Source of the DNA: Spinacia oleracea
Taxonomy: Eukaryota > Streptophyta > Magnoliopsida > Caryophyllales > Amaranthaceae
Length of the DNA stretch: 64,000 bases
Assembly (NCBI RefSeq): GCF_020520425.1
Contig: NC_079488.1
Location: 11,013,747-11,077,746 of the forward strand
Reading direction: 5' to 3'
The notes below the pieces were generated by a model. It saw nothing but the letters and a program-made list of their open reading frames with translations, did no database searches and had not been told where the DNA came from. A program made the translations under genes and the position numbers. Below, one piece after another: positions 18,822 through 31,930 of this stretch (position 1 is the stretch's first letter; each line of letters begins with the position of its first letter).

Positions 18822-20513
18822 CTATTGAGTGTTTGAGATAGTTCTGTCAGGTGAGCCAAAGAGGGAAGCTGGAGTTGTGGGATCCAATTGGGTCGTGGGC
18901 TGTTGTGTCCCACTGGACTGGCCTGTAGTTGAGACATCAGGGGCAATATGTTGGCTTTGTGGCAAGTTATATAGAATTTGAGGTGATATTTCATTGTCAA
19001 GAAATTCATAAGTTTGAGAAGTGGAATTAACGAACTTTGAAAAAGGAAATTGTGACTCATCAAATATAACATGCCTCGAAACAATAATTTTATTCTTCGA
19101 TAAATCAAGACATTTGTAACCCCTATGATTGGTTGGGTATCCCAAAAATACGCAAGGTGTAGAGCGGGCTTGGAGCTTATTGATTGTAGTAGAAGGGAAT
19201 AATGGATAACAAAGACAACCAAAAACCCGGAGATGGGAATAGGATGGATCACGGTGATACAAGGCTTGCGTAGGGGACTTGTATTCTAGGAGTTTGGTAG
19301 GAAGAATGTTAAGAAGATATGTTGCCATTTGTAGAGCATGGTGCCAAAAAGAAGGTGGCATGGAAGAGTGAACAAGCAATGTTCTCACAATGTTGTTGAT
19401 TAAATTTATTTTCCTTTCCGCTTTACCATTTTGAGGGGAAGTGTGTGGACAAGAAAAGCGGAATTGTAAGCCATTAGTGTTGCGAAAATTTTGAAATGGG
19501 CCATTGCAAATTCCCTCCCATTGTCACATTGAATGTTTTTGATGTCACGTTCAAATTGAGTCCGAATCAATGCCTTAAAGGATTGGAAAATAGAGTAAAC
19601 TTGAGACTTTTTGGAGATGAGAAAAGTCCACAAGAAATTACTAAAATTATCCAAAAACAACACGTAATAACGATGACCAATAGAACTCAAGATAGGTGAT
19701 GTCCACAAATCACTATGAATTATATCAAAAGGCATAGTAGTAACATTCAAAGAGTCATAAAAAGGCAGCTTAATGTGTTTCCCCAAAGGACAAGAATTGC
19801 GAAAATTGCGAGATTTATTACATTTGATACATTACTACGAAGAGAATTAAGTATGACATCTCCCGGATGGCCTAGGGGAGAGTGCCAAATGTTTGAGGAG
19901 GCAGCAGCTAGAAAAGTTGAGTGATTTTTTATGGTTGAATTGTCGATAGTGAAAGGATAAAGTTCCCCCGAGCTCTCACATCTCATTAGGCGGCTCCCCC
20001 TCCGGAAATCCTTCACAGAAAACCCAAAAGGATCAAACTCAATTGAAACCATATTATCATTAGTGAATTTTCTAATGGAAATAAGATTTTTAATGAGTTT
20101 AGGAGCAAGCAAGACGTTGGAAAGGATTAAGGAGGGTTGGGACGGAGTGAGAGATTTATGACCATAACCATGAATAGAAATAGTGCTACCATTACCAAAA
20201 AAAATACCATTATTTTTTTCTCAATTTAAAATAAGACGTGAGGCTACCTGAGTTTGCATTCATATGAGACGTAGCACCGGTATCCATATACCAATTTGCA
20301 TCCGGTTGATGGAGCGAGAGGGTGTGCATAGCAGCTTCTATATCCGTTGGAGTGTATCCGGTTGAAGGGGCAGTTTGCACATTGTATGACTGTTGGGGCC
20401 GTGCACCAAGTACCCCTGCATTGTTGTTGGGTCGTTGGGTCTGCTGCCAATGAATAGTGGGGTATGAGCAGGAGGGAACGGCCCATTGAGGAGGAGCCCA
20501 GGCCCACTGTTAT
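18822..20513 (-). pseudogene. copia protease, GAG-pre-integrase and integrase, frameshifted
   Basis: Protease: a frame containing WYMDTGATSH is readable near 20262-20300. GAG-pre-integrase: IWHSPLGHPGD in the 20112-19747 frame. Integrase core: IIHSDLW and IQCDNGREF hold two catalytic Asp in the 19786-19406 frame; the Glu (NGKAERK) is readable in another frame near 19405-19440, so one base has been lost or gained before it. The 19388-18822 frame continues MPPSFWHHALQMATYLLN and VFGCLCYP. At least three frame breaks are present. Confidence 0.87.
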
Positions 20514-23413
20514 TGAAACACCCTGATAATTCCTTATATTTATAATTACCCTTTTTCGACTAATATAAAAGAATTACCAAGATATTACCAACACCGTCAT
20601 AGCGGCTAAGGCTATTTACCAGAATTACGCAGCGGAAATAACTAACTTTCAAAACATATTAAATAGTTAATGGTCACTTAACAAACTGGAACCATTACGG
20701 CCCAACCCAAAGCATAAAATAGTTTAAAATCCATTAACTATAGTTTAAGAAATAATAGTAGTAGTCATTACTAAAAATCAAAATAGAGTTTATAATTACG
20801 GAAGATGAAATAGTCTCTCAACACTATTCCCATGATAACTTCTCCCGCAAGTTATCTCTACAAACCTGCTTATTGAAAACTACTCCCCAACAATGCAAGT
20901 GCAATGATGGATCATCATAGGGTCATTAAGGCGAAGGCCATGGCCGAAAGACATGAAGCACGAAGTCAGCAAAAGCTGAGTACGAACAAGCTATAATGAA
21001 ATCCTAGTCTAACATGCTTCACTCAACGATAATGATAATCCACATGCAAAAGCCATTTAATTAAAAAATTAATCATGGAGACAGACTCGATACTTGACAC
21101 GACTCTTAACTCACAGATTAATAAGAATTAGCTTCGAACGGGTAAAATATTATAACAAAAACCACTGAGGGAAACTTAGGGTGTTAGGAGCCCACCAAGC
21201 ACCAAATAAATAAGGTCGGGATTTCTACCGACAGTCGGACCATACCGACGGAATTCTTGCGCATTTTATAAGCGATTAACCAAAAGAATGAAACAACGTC
21301 TTGTAGCATTCAAGGAGTACGAGTTTCTCCGACGCGACTCCCCCCATTGTTCATACTCAAGGTATATACTTTCCAAGAGTTTTGAAGCTCATTCGGGTTA
21401 CACTTTACGTTAATTAGTGTGTTATGTTCAAGACTCAACCCAAAGACATAACGTGCAAGCAATTCAACAATTACACAATTAAATAATTAAACAATGACAC
21501 TTCATTTTAATCCTTTAGGACTTGTGATCAAACATAGGACTCAAGTGAAATTACTCCATTGTTCCTTCTCAAAAACACTGTTTGAGATAACCCGACATTG
21601 CCTGTTAACAAGCGGGGTGTGCCCTTAGCACGAATAGTCCTTAGTTCAATTCACATAAACTTCTTAAATGTATTCTACACGGCGGTAGAATAAACGATGT
21701 ACTGAGGAAATATTCAATAGGCTCAAAGTATGCTAGACATCCCGTACAATAGCATAATCATAATAACTTGCATGCATGCGAAACACTCATACATGCATAT
21801 CAATTTGAACAACATGCTTGACATAATTCAACGATTATAAAATTCCATAACATGATTGTTCAATAGAATCTATAAAGTATTAATCAATCCATAACATGCT
21901 CATTCACGTAGAATACATAGATTCAATAATAATTTCCAATGTGCTTGTTCACACATCAAACATGAATTCTCAACACTTTAAGTCCACATGATTCACAATC
22001 CATACACATCATAAAGTCCTCATGGGATAGGTGGTCACCCTAGTCATGTACGTACCTGGAATACCTAAGTACGGGGACCACTATGCGAATCACGAATCAA
22101 GCTAGAAATCAACTCCTATAAACACAAAGGAGAAACTTAATTATTATCCATGTTTACTAAATTTCCAGCAACTATTTAAGATTCTAAAACCTTTGGTTTA
22201 TTTAGAAGGTAATCGTTATTCCTTAATTTAATTGTCTCAAATAGTCAACTCAAGTCCTAGCATAAAAACATTGACTTTTTGGCTTTAAAATCATTAAAAT
22301 CAACACTTTAAAGCTTTATAATAAATCTGAAAATTTAAGTTGATTCCCATAATTTAAATCGTCATTAAATTATGTGAATCAATTGCTTGAACAATTGGAA
22401 TTAAAATCCTATCAATAGGTCATCAATAAAACCATGTTTTGACCTTAAAAATTGACACTTTGTTTAATCATTAAATCTGAAAATAATAGTTCTTATAATT
22501 AAAATCAATCTCATCAATTTTAAATACGACAATATTAAAATACAGTGTTCATAACCGTTCCCAGCAATTTAAATAATCTAAAACAATAATAATAATTAAA
22601 TAATTTAAAACGGAATTTGGAAAAGTTAAAAAGTATACGGAAATCGATCAACAACGATACACACACACACAACACGATTGTGTTGTGTGTGGGGCAGCGG
22701 CACGGAGCAACAACAGCAGCACGAGCACTCAGCAGAGGCGAGCAGGGGTGCGCGGTGCGCTGCAAGGAGGGCGAGCAGGGGCGAGTGGGGAGCGGGCTGC
22801 TCGGCACGACGCAGCAACAACGCACAGCAATGTGCGGAGTGTGTGAGGGAGTGCGTGAGGCACGGGGCAAGGCAGGCAGGCAGCGAGGCACAGGTGTGCG
22901 CTGGGCGCTGCGCGGCACTGTACGAGGATGGGCGCGGGATGCACGGGCTGGGCAGCGAGCAAGGCCCTTGTGGCTTGCTTGCTTGCGGCCGAAGAAAGAG
23001 AGCAAGAGGAGAGAGACAGTGAAAATTCTGAAATTAATGTGGGGATTTAATAAGGGAAAGGGTTGTATTTATAGCTTTTCCTTCCCTCATTGGGTAGGTT
23101 TTAGGGTTTTGAGTTGGGCTTGCATACGGTCTTAATTAAAATTAGTTTCTTGCAAGCCCTGTTGGGTTTGTGAATGAAATTGGATCCTGCTTAGATTAGA
23201 ATTAAATTCGTTTTCAAAATACGACCCAACAATTCCCGAATAAATAAATCCGTTTAATTTATTTAATAAAAATCCGGTTTTCGTAAATAATTAATAATTA
23301 AATTACTTAAAATAAAAAACATTTAATTCTCATTAAATGCAATTAAATTTGTAAAAATCTTTATAAATACAATAAATTATATTTATAAATTACGAAAAAT
23401 ACGAGGTATTACA
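20514..23413 (-). mobile_element. Large solo LTR (2.9 kb), probably Ty3/gypsy
   Basis: It interrupts the copia gag at PYWQFPQ|. It begins TGAAACACCCTG and ends GGTATTACA on the plus strand, so TG...CA on both strands; target duplication GTTAT/GTTGT (20509-20513, 23414-23418). No ORF with recognisable domains was found. It includes a GC-rich island (22690-22990) in otherwise AT-rich DNA. The lineage is unassigned; minus orientation is suggested by the TGTAATACCTCG start, without firm proof. Confidence 0.7.
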
Positions 23414-24206
23414 GTTGTGGGAATTGCCAATATGGGCCAGAAGATGAATTGCCATTATTGTTGTTATACTGACCACAACCACGACCTGCATTGCCCCCAT
23501 TGTTGTGGATGATGCCTGAGTTGTTCCCGCCACTGCCACCACCGTTATGTCCGCCGCGGTGCTGGTGGTTGTTATTACCTTTGCCCCTGTAATTTTTCTT
23601 TCCTCGATAATGATTGTTTCTGCCACCATTGTGATTGTGGGAGCCACCATGAGGTTGGGAAGGTGGTGGTGTGTCATCATCAATGGTTAGGAGGGCTGCC
23701 CCACCGGAATCACGAGCGACCCATTCCTTGTTGGTGTTGTCTTCCATGTTCAACCTTGAGAACATTTCAACAAACCCTGGAAGATTTTCTTTTGATGCAT
23801 ATTGGTGACAAAGTTGCGATCGGCTTCGGGAAGGCCCGCAAGAAGACGAAGAACCAGACGGTGTTCGGACACCGGAGCCCCCACATTACCGAGTTGGGTG
23901 GCGAGGGACTGCAACCTGTTGGTATATGCGGTGATGGAAGGAAAATCTGCCAGGACGGTGGTGGTGAATTGAGTCTCCAGGAACACTACTCGTGTGTTCT
24001 TGTTGTTGTGGAATAGGTTTTCCACCCGTTGCCATGCCTTTACTGCAAGATCATCTTGAACAAGAATGGTGTCCAGTATGTCAGGAGATACGGTGGCATA
24101 AATCAATTGAAAGACCACGTTGTCGAGGCGCGTCCACAGTGATAAATCAGGCTCTTTTGCGACGAGGTATGCTTTAGCAGCTTCGGTTTCTGTGGGTGGG
24201 ATAATA
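23414..24206 (-). pseudogene. copia gag, main part
   Basis: The frame from 24206 reads PPTETEAAKAYLVAKEPDL, WTRLDNVVFQLIYATVSPDI and FLETQFTTTVLADFPSITAY, motifs of the UBN2/retrotran_gag domain of copia elements. A frameshift near 23760 leads to MFSRLNMEDNTNKEW and a Gly/Asn/His-rich tail (GGHNGGGSGGNNSG). No CCHC zinc knuckle is visible in the tail. The 5' end is cut by the LTR insertion at 24207 and resumes at 34322; the codons before 24207 in this frame belong to the inserted LTR. The 3' side is cut by the solo LTR. Confidence 0.88.
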
Positions 24207-25502
24207 TGAAGGAAATAATGCCCTTGGTCCAAGTATGCATTTAATGTTAAGTCTAATAAATACGGTTCAGTATTAATTAACAAGTTAATAATTTAGTGAG
24301 ATCAAGTGAGCTGAATGCCTAGCTAGAGGCCGCTTCAGTTCAAGTGGAATTAATGGATATTCGGAATCGGCGGATCTTGGTTTCAGTGGGAGCTGAGATC
24401 GTCACAAGCAAGAAATGAATACTCGGGAAACGATGATGTTGCCGGAAACGGAAATATGGATCGTATCGGAAATATAAATATTATCCAAGTCGTAGATGTT
24501 GCCGGAAACGGAAACATGGTACGTATCGGAAAATATCATCGGAAATGGAAATATTGCCGGAATCGGAAATATTGCCGGAAACGGAAATATTGTCAGAATC
24601 GGAAATACTATCGAAATCGGAAAATAATTCCGGAAAAGGAAATATTAAATATTTGTTCGAAACGGAAATTAATTCCGGAATCGGAAATATTAAATATTGT
24701 TCGTATCAGAAATGAATTCCGGAACCGGGAATTTAATCGGAAGCGCATCGTACGAATTAGCATCGGACGAGTCTTGCCAGACGAAGGCCCAGCACGAAGC
24801 CAGGCCCGCGCCCAGCAAGCCAAGCGCTCAACACGAAGGCCACAAGCCTCGCCAGGCCCAGCGCAAGGCCATGCCCAGCAAGGCTGCTGGCGCGCGCGCT
24901 GAGCGTGCTCGTGGGCTGCGAGGCAGCGCTCATGCGTGTGGGCCGCAAGGCCTGCGGGGTGCGTGCTTCCCTCGTGGTCGTGCGACGCTCGTGTTCGTAA
25001 CGAATCCTAATCCTATCAGAATTCGTGCATTGATTAAATCCTAATCCTAAAAGATTAAATTTATTATTTATAGTTCTAATAGGATACTAATTAATAAATC
25101 CATATCCTAGTAGGATTATAATTCCTTTCCATAAACTCTATAAATAGGTGCTTAGGGTCACCTATTTAAATCGAGATTTGAAGTATTCAAAAGGTAAGAT
25201 TTTCAAGCAAAAATCAGCCAAACACTTGCAACCCAAATAGCCGAAATTCCTAGTAACCTTAAGGGCGATTCTAGTTGGTCAAGCTTAAGGCGGATCCGGA
25301 CGTGCTGTGGACTATCTACGGAGGGACGACACTTGGAGTCCTAAAGACTTGTTCTTGTTCGGTTCGGGCGCAGCTAGGGAGGGCACGCAACAAAGTGTAT
25401 GCATCTAAACTATGCTAAATGATTATGTGTAAATAATATGTTTCCTGGCTTTATGGTTTTTCCGCATGATTTATGTTTTGTCATATGTATCATAACCTAA
25501 CA
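24207..25502 (+). repeat. 5' LTR of the 10.1-kb copia
   Basis: It runs from TGAAGGAAAT to CCTAACA. Compared with the 3' LTR it lacks a segment of about 97 bp (equivalent to 33087-33183) and has 16 bp extra in the GC-rich block. It holds an array of CGGAAATATTGCCGGAA words (24437-24725), a GC-rich block (24770-24990) and a promoter-like TCTATAAATAGG at 25138-25149. Confidence 0.9.
24437..24725. repeat. GGAAATATTGCCGGAA short-period repeat in the LTR
   Basis: Imperfect repetition of about 18 bases alternating CCGGAAACGGAAATATT and CCGGAATCGGAAATATT. The same array is at 33256-33560 in the other LTR. ORFs across it are only repeat translations. Confidence 0.8.
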
Positions 25503-25516
25503 GTGGTATCACGATC
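25503..25516 (+). other. Primer-binding site of the 10.1-kb copia
   Basis: GTGGTATCACGATC directly after the 5' LTR resembles the tRNA-iMet complement TGGTATCAGAGC. Confidence 0.75.
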
Positions 25517-28500
25517 CTCTTATTATTTTCATAATCTAAATTGCATGAACATGGTTAAATTTTACAAATTTGCAAGGAATTAAAAGGGGTGATTAATTTT
25601 CGTAATTGTTAATTAATTGCAAATTGCGTTTATTTAATTATATGTACGCAGTTTTTCGGCAGTTTTTTCGTTACTCATCCAAATCGAGTGATTTTTGTGT
25701 CAATTCCGCATGTAAAAGGCATTCTAAAATTTTGACAAAATAACTATTTTTCGGCCGAAGCCAGAATTCCCAAATTCGAAGCCTAACTATGACTTTTCGG
25801 AGGTTTTAGTTTTTCGAACGCAAAAGTTTGTAAATTTAAGATGTTAAATTAAATATTTGCGATTCTTGTTGATAAATCTTGAATTTTTGATTGAACTACA
25901 GTATATGTTTAACAAGTTTGAATGCCTAGCCTTGTTAACTTTACAACCTAATTTGTAATTATGATTAATTTGTTGAAATTCGAATAATTTAGAATTAATT
26001 TGATTTTCATAATTAATTAATAATTTAATTAGGTAGCAATGATTAAAAACCACCATAAAAATTGTTAATTTATGTTAAATTTAAATTTTTATGACCTAGA
26101 TTTGAATCCATGTTAATCGGAAATCAATTAATTAATAAATTTTCGATTTTTCGCCCTAAAATTATGAAATTAATATGATTTATTAATTTGTCATTAATTT
26201 TGGAAATAAAAGTTTTAAATTTTATGAAATTCGCTCATACAACTTGCGCGCACAAAGCAATGGACGCTACGTGTTACCCTTAAGGGGTGTTGTATAGTGC
26301 GGGCATGCGACGACGAGCAAGGGAGCTCGTCGCCCATGGGGTACGAATGCAGCAAGCAAGGCTAGTAGCACGCGAGCACAAGGCAGCAGCCCAGCCTTGC
26401 GTCGAGTGCTGCGATGATGCATGGGTGGATGGGCGAAGAAGCAAGGCGAGCGAGCATGTCAGGCGCGCGCGCGGGGGCAACGAGGGGTGCCTCGCAGCAC
26501 GAGCGCTTCCTCGCCCAGCTAGCCTCGCCAAGCAACTGCTGCGCTACGAAGCAGCGAGCGATGCTGCGCGCAAGCGTGGCCCGGCTTGCTGCGTTTGCGC
26601 GTGGCAGCTGCTCGTGCCTTACTGTGCGATCACTCGTGAGGGGCGATGCTGCCTCGAGGACTCGACGGGGCATGGGCGCAAGCCCATGGCCTCGTCTTGA
26701 CCCGATTGATGCATTTTGAATTTAATTTTTTAATTTTCAGTTCGGAAACGATTTTAATTAATTTTAAAATTCGTAATTTAAATTGTTTACTTGGATTTTA
26801 ATTTTGAATATTATAATTATTATAAATTTTATTTATACTAATTATTTTACTAAAATTAAATCTTGAATTAATTTAAATTCGTTTAATTTAAATCTTAAAT
26901 TTTATTTATACTAATTATTTTACTAAAATAAATTAAATTAATGGATTCGATTATAAATTTATATGAGCTTTAAATTTTAATTAAATTTGTATGTTTCCGG
27001 TTAGACCAGAAATACATTTTTATGTTTAAAATTAGTAAAGCATATGAATTTATTGGTTTAAGTGGGAGCATTTTTAGTCATAAACTCTTGATTAGGTCTA
27101 CAAATCATTTAAGGTTAAACAACTTGATTAGAATTAATAAGGACTGAATAATTGGTAGATTATTGGTGCCCTTAATTAATTGCTGCAAATATTTATGTGA
27201 TGCATAACGTGTTTTACTAACCAACTATGTGGGCCATTCATGATAATGAATGGGTGAATGGTATATATTGTATATGTACTGTTTTGCAGGTTATGGAGTG
27301 ACTAGTATGGCCCAAATAGGATAAAAAATATGGTCTGCGTACCATTAATTTGAATGTAATTGGTCTAATGCACCAAATTTGTTTTTCAATTTAAATATGG
27401 TCTGCGTACCATCAAATAGTTGTAATTAGTTTAATTATAGCTTATCCTATTTGAAGAAAATGGCGCCTCCCACGGTGAAATTCAATACGAAGTTACCATT
27501 TTCGAGACGGACTTTGAAGTTGAAGCTTCAAGATGAAGTCGGGCCATACTAGATCACATTTATCTTATGCATGCTTTAAGTTATTTATTGCTTTTAATAT
27601 TTCTTAATTATGCATGAGATTGTGGCTTGATTATGTTGCATGATTAAGGATTTTAGTTCACTTAAAATCTAACCAACATAGTAAGAGCCTTAAGTTCCAA
27701 ACTTAAAAATTGAGTTAAAAGGTGCCATGCCAAAATAAACACTTGCTTGGATATCCTTTACATCAATCTAGTAATAGTTTTCGCTCAGCGAGGTGTTACT
27801 TATTGGTCCTAAAGGGGTAAGGTACACAAATAATTGTGAGTCCATGTTAGTTTTGGTGAAACTCAACGATATAAGTAAGGAGTCCTTTTATGTCGTGGCA
27901 AAATCGATAGGTTTACCTAATAAGTTCTTAGACGTACCTATCAACCAAGAGTAGTTTCTAGACTATCAACAAAAGGTTTTTGCTTACCTAAAATGTTTTA
28001 GAATTGAGTCAAAATAAATAATGTGCTTAATTCTTCAATGGTTTTAGGGTCTTGGAATCATTTTATTCACACCTGCCGGAACAATAAAATCGAATAAAAT
28101 GCTAATAACTTGTTTGAATTGCATGATTGCTTTAATTTTCAAGTTATTACTCATGATAAATGTTTAGACTTTGCATGCTTCGATGTATGTTTTAATTATT
28201 GTTTATAATTAAATATCTTGCACTGCAATAAATCCTTTTAGAAAGGTAACAGTAAATTTCCTCAATTCGTAGTGAATCCAAGAACGATTCACGGAAATGA
28301 GAGATGTGAGCAATTTAAAATGTACGTTTCTTTTAGCGACTTTTATGGTTGTTTTCGAGTATCAAAGTCGAATGGCAAACCGATTGGTGCTTGTGAATTC
28401 AAAATACAATGTAGTTTTGAGATCATAAAGCATTGAGTTTAAACGCTCAACTTTACCAATGGTTAACAACCTAATATCTTTGTCCATTTAATTCTCGAAT

Positions 28501-30430
28501 GAGTCTAGTCCCTAGACATTCGAATAGATTGATGCTTAGAGAACTTTAGAAGCTTCTGGTAAGATCATCTAGTTGAAGCAAAACATTCAACATAAATAAA
28601 ATGGTAAGAACTTTGTTGGAATGACATTGGACATGTCTAAACAAAGTATAAAAGTCAACACTAGAGAATTCAATTCTTAAGGCTATAAGAAAGGGTATAA
28701 GAAATAGGAAAACAAGGAACAAATGAAAGGAATTTACAGTTCCGTTTCTACCTTAAAGTTTATGTTTAAAGAAAAGTGACCTAGCAATCAAACTTCCTTG
28801 GTATCATATACCGCTTGAGGTTCTTACTTCGGTAATAACTCAAACAATGGAAGCTAGGCTACACTAATGGCCTACAAGTGGTAAATGAAGCATGGCAATG
28901 CTACATTAATTGTAGGGTCATCTGGTTTGTTTTAAGTCCTTTCAAAGGCTGAAACTTAATGGCTATTTTGTTCCATAATCAGCATACCTAAATTTCTGTT
29001 TTCAAACACAGAAAGACTCACATTCAGAAGAACAAAAACAATGTTTGTTTGTTTATTTGAATGAAATGGTCATTTACGGGTTGAGTCAATATGCTTGATT
29101 AAAACAAACAAATCTTTAACAATAAAACTTTACTAGGTTCAAATCAATCTCTTGATTTGAGTTCCACTAACCTTTAGCATTGTCGCTTAGACCATATCAA
29201 CAAGTTAACATTCAAAAGCTCTATTTTGATGGACTTTTGAAAGTTCATTGATTTCTAAATCAATTTAAGACAACTAGTCTTACTTGTTGAAAGTAACAAA
29301 AGATATGAACTATTGTTAGAACGCCTAGACAATAGAGTTTAAAGCTAAAGAAAGGTTTTATGACTTTATTATTTCACACAGATTTGAGTGAATATAAGTT
29401 TATTTACTCAATGTGATATAAGTTTGAATCTGTTTGGCTAGTTCAAAGATTCAGAAGTATAAAATCCACATGGCAAGAAATCATAAAGATCTAGGTTAGA
29501 TCACGTTGATGATTACTTGAGACCAAAAATGATCATCAATGATTGTGTGTAGTAATTTCACGATCGAGGTCCATAAGATATGAAATATCTACGTTGAAAT
29601 GATCGAAGTCAATTAGTACTTGATTCGATCAATGATGGATCATAAAGACTTTTCCTATAATTTCTAAAACAAAATGCTCAACTACCACCAAACTAAACCA
29701 AATTCGTCAAAGCTATTGAAAAATTAATTTCAGAATACTTTTTCAAATATATCTAAAGAGTTACTAAACTCAGTGGGAGCTTAGTGTTTGTTATTCAACA
29801 AACTAAGGCCCAAGTATAGATATATGTTTCATTGTGATTTATTCAAATGAGACACAAGGGTATTGTTTCTACCACGAATTTTTGAGAACATAATGTTTGT
29901 TTGCTCGAAATAATGTCCTTTCGGAGATTCTTTCCAAAATGACAAGTGGGAGAAAATAGACCTCGAAAGTCTTCGAGGCGAACAACAAACATAAACGGAC
30001 ATTCCGGAGGCTTTTCGAAGTGCTTCAGAAAATCCGAACTTATTCTTTAAGGACTTTAGAAGTGGCTTTTAAAGAATAGACATCTCTTAGAAGACTTCAC
30101 AAGTGCTTCAAGGAGAACAAATATTCAAAGGACTTTCAAGTGGCTATTGATATTCTATTGTTTGATGTTCTATACCCATGTAGGCATAGAGTTAAAGTCA
30201 CTGAAACTATGAGATTCTTCTATTAGATAGTGAAGAAACATTGAGTTCAGGTCACTGAAGCTATGCGATTCTTCTATTAGATAGTGAAGAAACCTACAAC
30301 TTGCAGTCAAACTATTATCGTGTGTTTGTGACCTGTGAGAAAGCTATGACGAAACCCAGATTCCCTAAAAAGGTTAGAGGCCATATATAGACTCAAATGT
30401 TTTAAATGGTTAGAGGCCATTAAACATACT
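25517..30430 (+). other. Non-coding or unrecognisable interior of the 10.1-kb copia
   Basis: AT-rich leader, then a GC-rich island (26230-26700) whose ORFs are Ala/Arg-rich in all frames and look non-coding. The stretch 27450-30430 occupies the place of gag, protease and integrase but shows only stop-filled frames. GTGGGAG-like tracts occur at 27061, 29774 and 29946. Confidence 0.5.
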
Positions 30431-30449
30431 CAATGTTTTGATGACAAAA

Positions 30450-31930
30450 TTGAAATTTTGTTGATTTGCAAGAATAGTTTCACACCTATTGGTTGCAAGT
30501 TTGTTTTAAGGATAAAAACCATCAAACATGGAATTGTGTTCACACACAAAGCTAGATTAGTTGCTAAAGGTTACAAGCAAATTCACGACGTAGATTGTGT
30601 TGAAGCCTCATGCAAAATCGTAATGCTTAAGTCTATAATTCAAGCAATGATTGCATATTGGTACATATGGCAATTGGATGACAAAACATATTCCTCAATC
30701 AAATGTTGGAAGAAAACTATGTACATGGCATGTCATAGGATTTGTGGATCCAAATAAATGCTTGAAAAGGAATGCTAGCTTATGAAATCTAAGTACAGAT
30801 TTAAGCAAGCAATTGGGAATTGGAACTGTATTTTAGTGAAGCTAATAAGCATTTTAGTTTCATAAAATGTACATGATTCTTATAGATGTATAAGAAGTTT
30901 AGTGGGAGTACATAAAAACTTAATTGGTCCTATGTGTATCACACACATATCTCTCTATTGTGAAATAACATTCAAATGCTAATGACTTAGATTTGAAATT
31001 ATTCATCAATGATGGACCAAGGCGAAACTTAGTACATAGTGGGTATTAAGATGTATTTACAAAGATCTTATATTAATGTTTTGGATTAAGTAATGACATT
31101 TACTAAATCAAACACGAAAGACTCCATTGGAGATATTCGACCCATGTGAATAAATCTAAGTAAAGAATGTTTGAACTATGTATAAGCATTTACTAAGTTA
31201 AACATCAAAGGATCTAAGTAAGATTCTTAACCTATATTATATGTCAAAGAATTTATCTGGATTTAGTATCTACTGAAACTAGATGAGCTAAAGTTACATG
31301 AATAGAATTCAATTGGGAATTATTCTGCAAAAGAATTTATCATGTATGATATAATATGAGGATTGCCAAAAACGTATCGTATGACTTTAGGCATGACGAA
31401 CATATACCAATCTCTATTGATCTAAGTGAAGATCAACTAGATTGAGATCAAGAATACTTATGGTACTTGAAAAGGTACATAGGAATAGTTCTTGATTCAA
31501 GGAAATAAAGATATGCTAAATATTGATGCTACACGCATAAACACTGGCAAAGGATCAAGCAAGACCCTTTGGAGTTAACCATTGATAAGGACAAGCTATA
31601 GAACATCGTGTTTTGCAATGGCAACATGGATTGGAGACCATGAGTTGTTGCGTGGGATATTAAAATATTAATGTTCTAAGATACAGCTGGAAAGTATTCC
31701 ACATATCTGTGAACTGCTTGGATAAGTAATTCCAAACAAAGCATCACTAGCAACCTATAAAGTTGAAGTAAAAGTACTTATTGCCTAAGAAGCAATAAAA
31801 CAGGGTTGTTTATGTTAAAGAGTTCTTCACTGAACTTGGGTAGATCACATGTCTTCTGGCTTGATGGTTCTTCATTGAAAAATGCGTAGAACCACTCTTG
31901 AAGCAAGAAAAGACTAGATCACAAAATAAA
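30450..31930 (+). pseudogene. copia RT / RNase H remnant
   Basis: The best frame (30458-30757) reads IGCKFVLRIKTIKHG, HKARLVAKGYKQIHDVD, then YWYIWQLDDKT, in the order of the copia RT start (usual forms: CKWVFK, YKARLVAKGF, QMDVKTAFL). The catalytic YVDD and following motifs are not readable in any one frame. The tail near 31890-31970 has traces of the RNase H end (KHTQKIL). The AT-rich drift and loss of frame show an old, inactive copy. Confidence 0.7.

Noticed and set aside
22617-23135. 172-codon ORF rich in Arg, Ala and Gly
   Set aside because: GC-rich island of a solo LTR; all frames are open there, and the composition explains the length.
24207-24283. N-terminal 26 codons of the minus-strand gag frame (MLINTEPYLL...)
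   Set aside because: They belong to the inserted copia LTR; the gag coding begins at 24206 and its real N-terminus is at 34322-34550.
26287-26700. 137-codon GC-rich ORF and its minus-strand counterpart
   Set aside because: Same kind of GC-rich, low-information island inside the copia interior; no domain and open on both strands.
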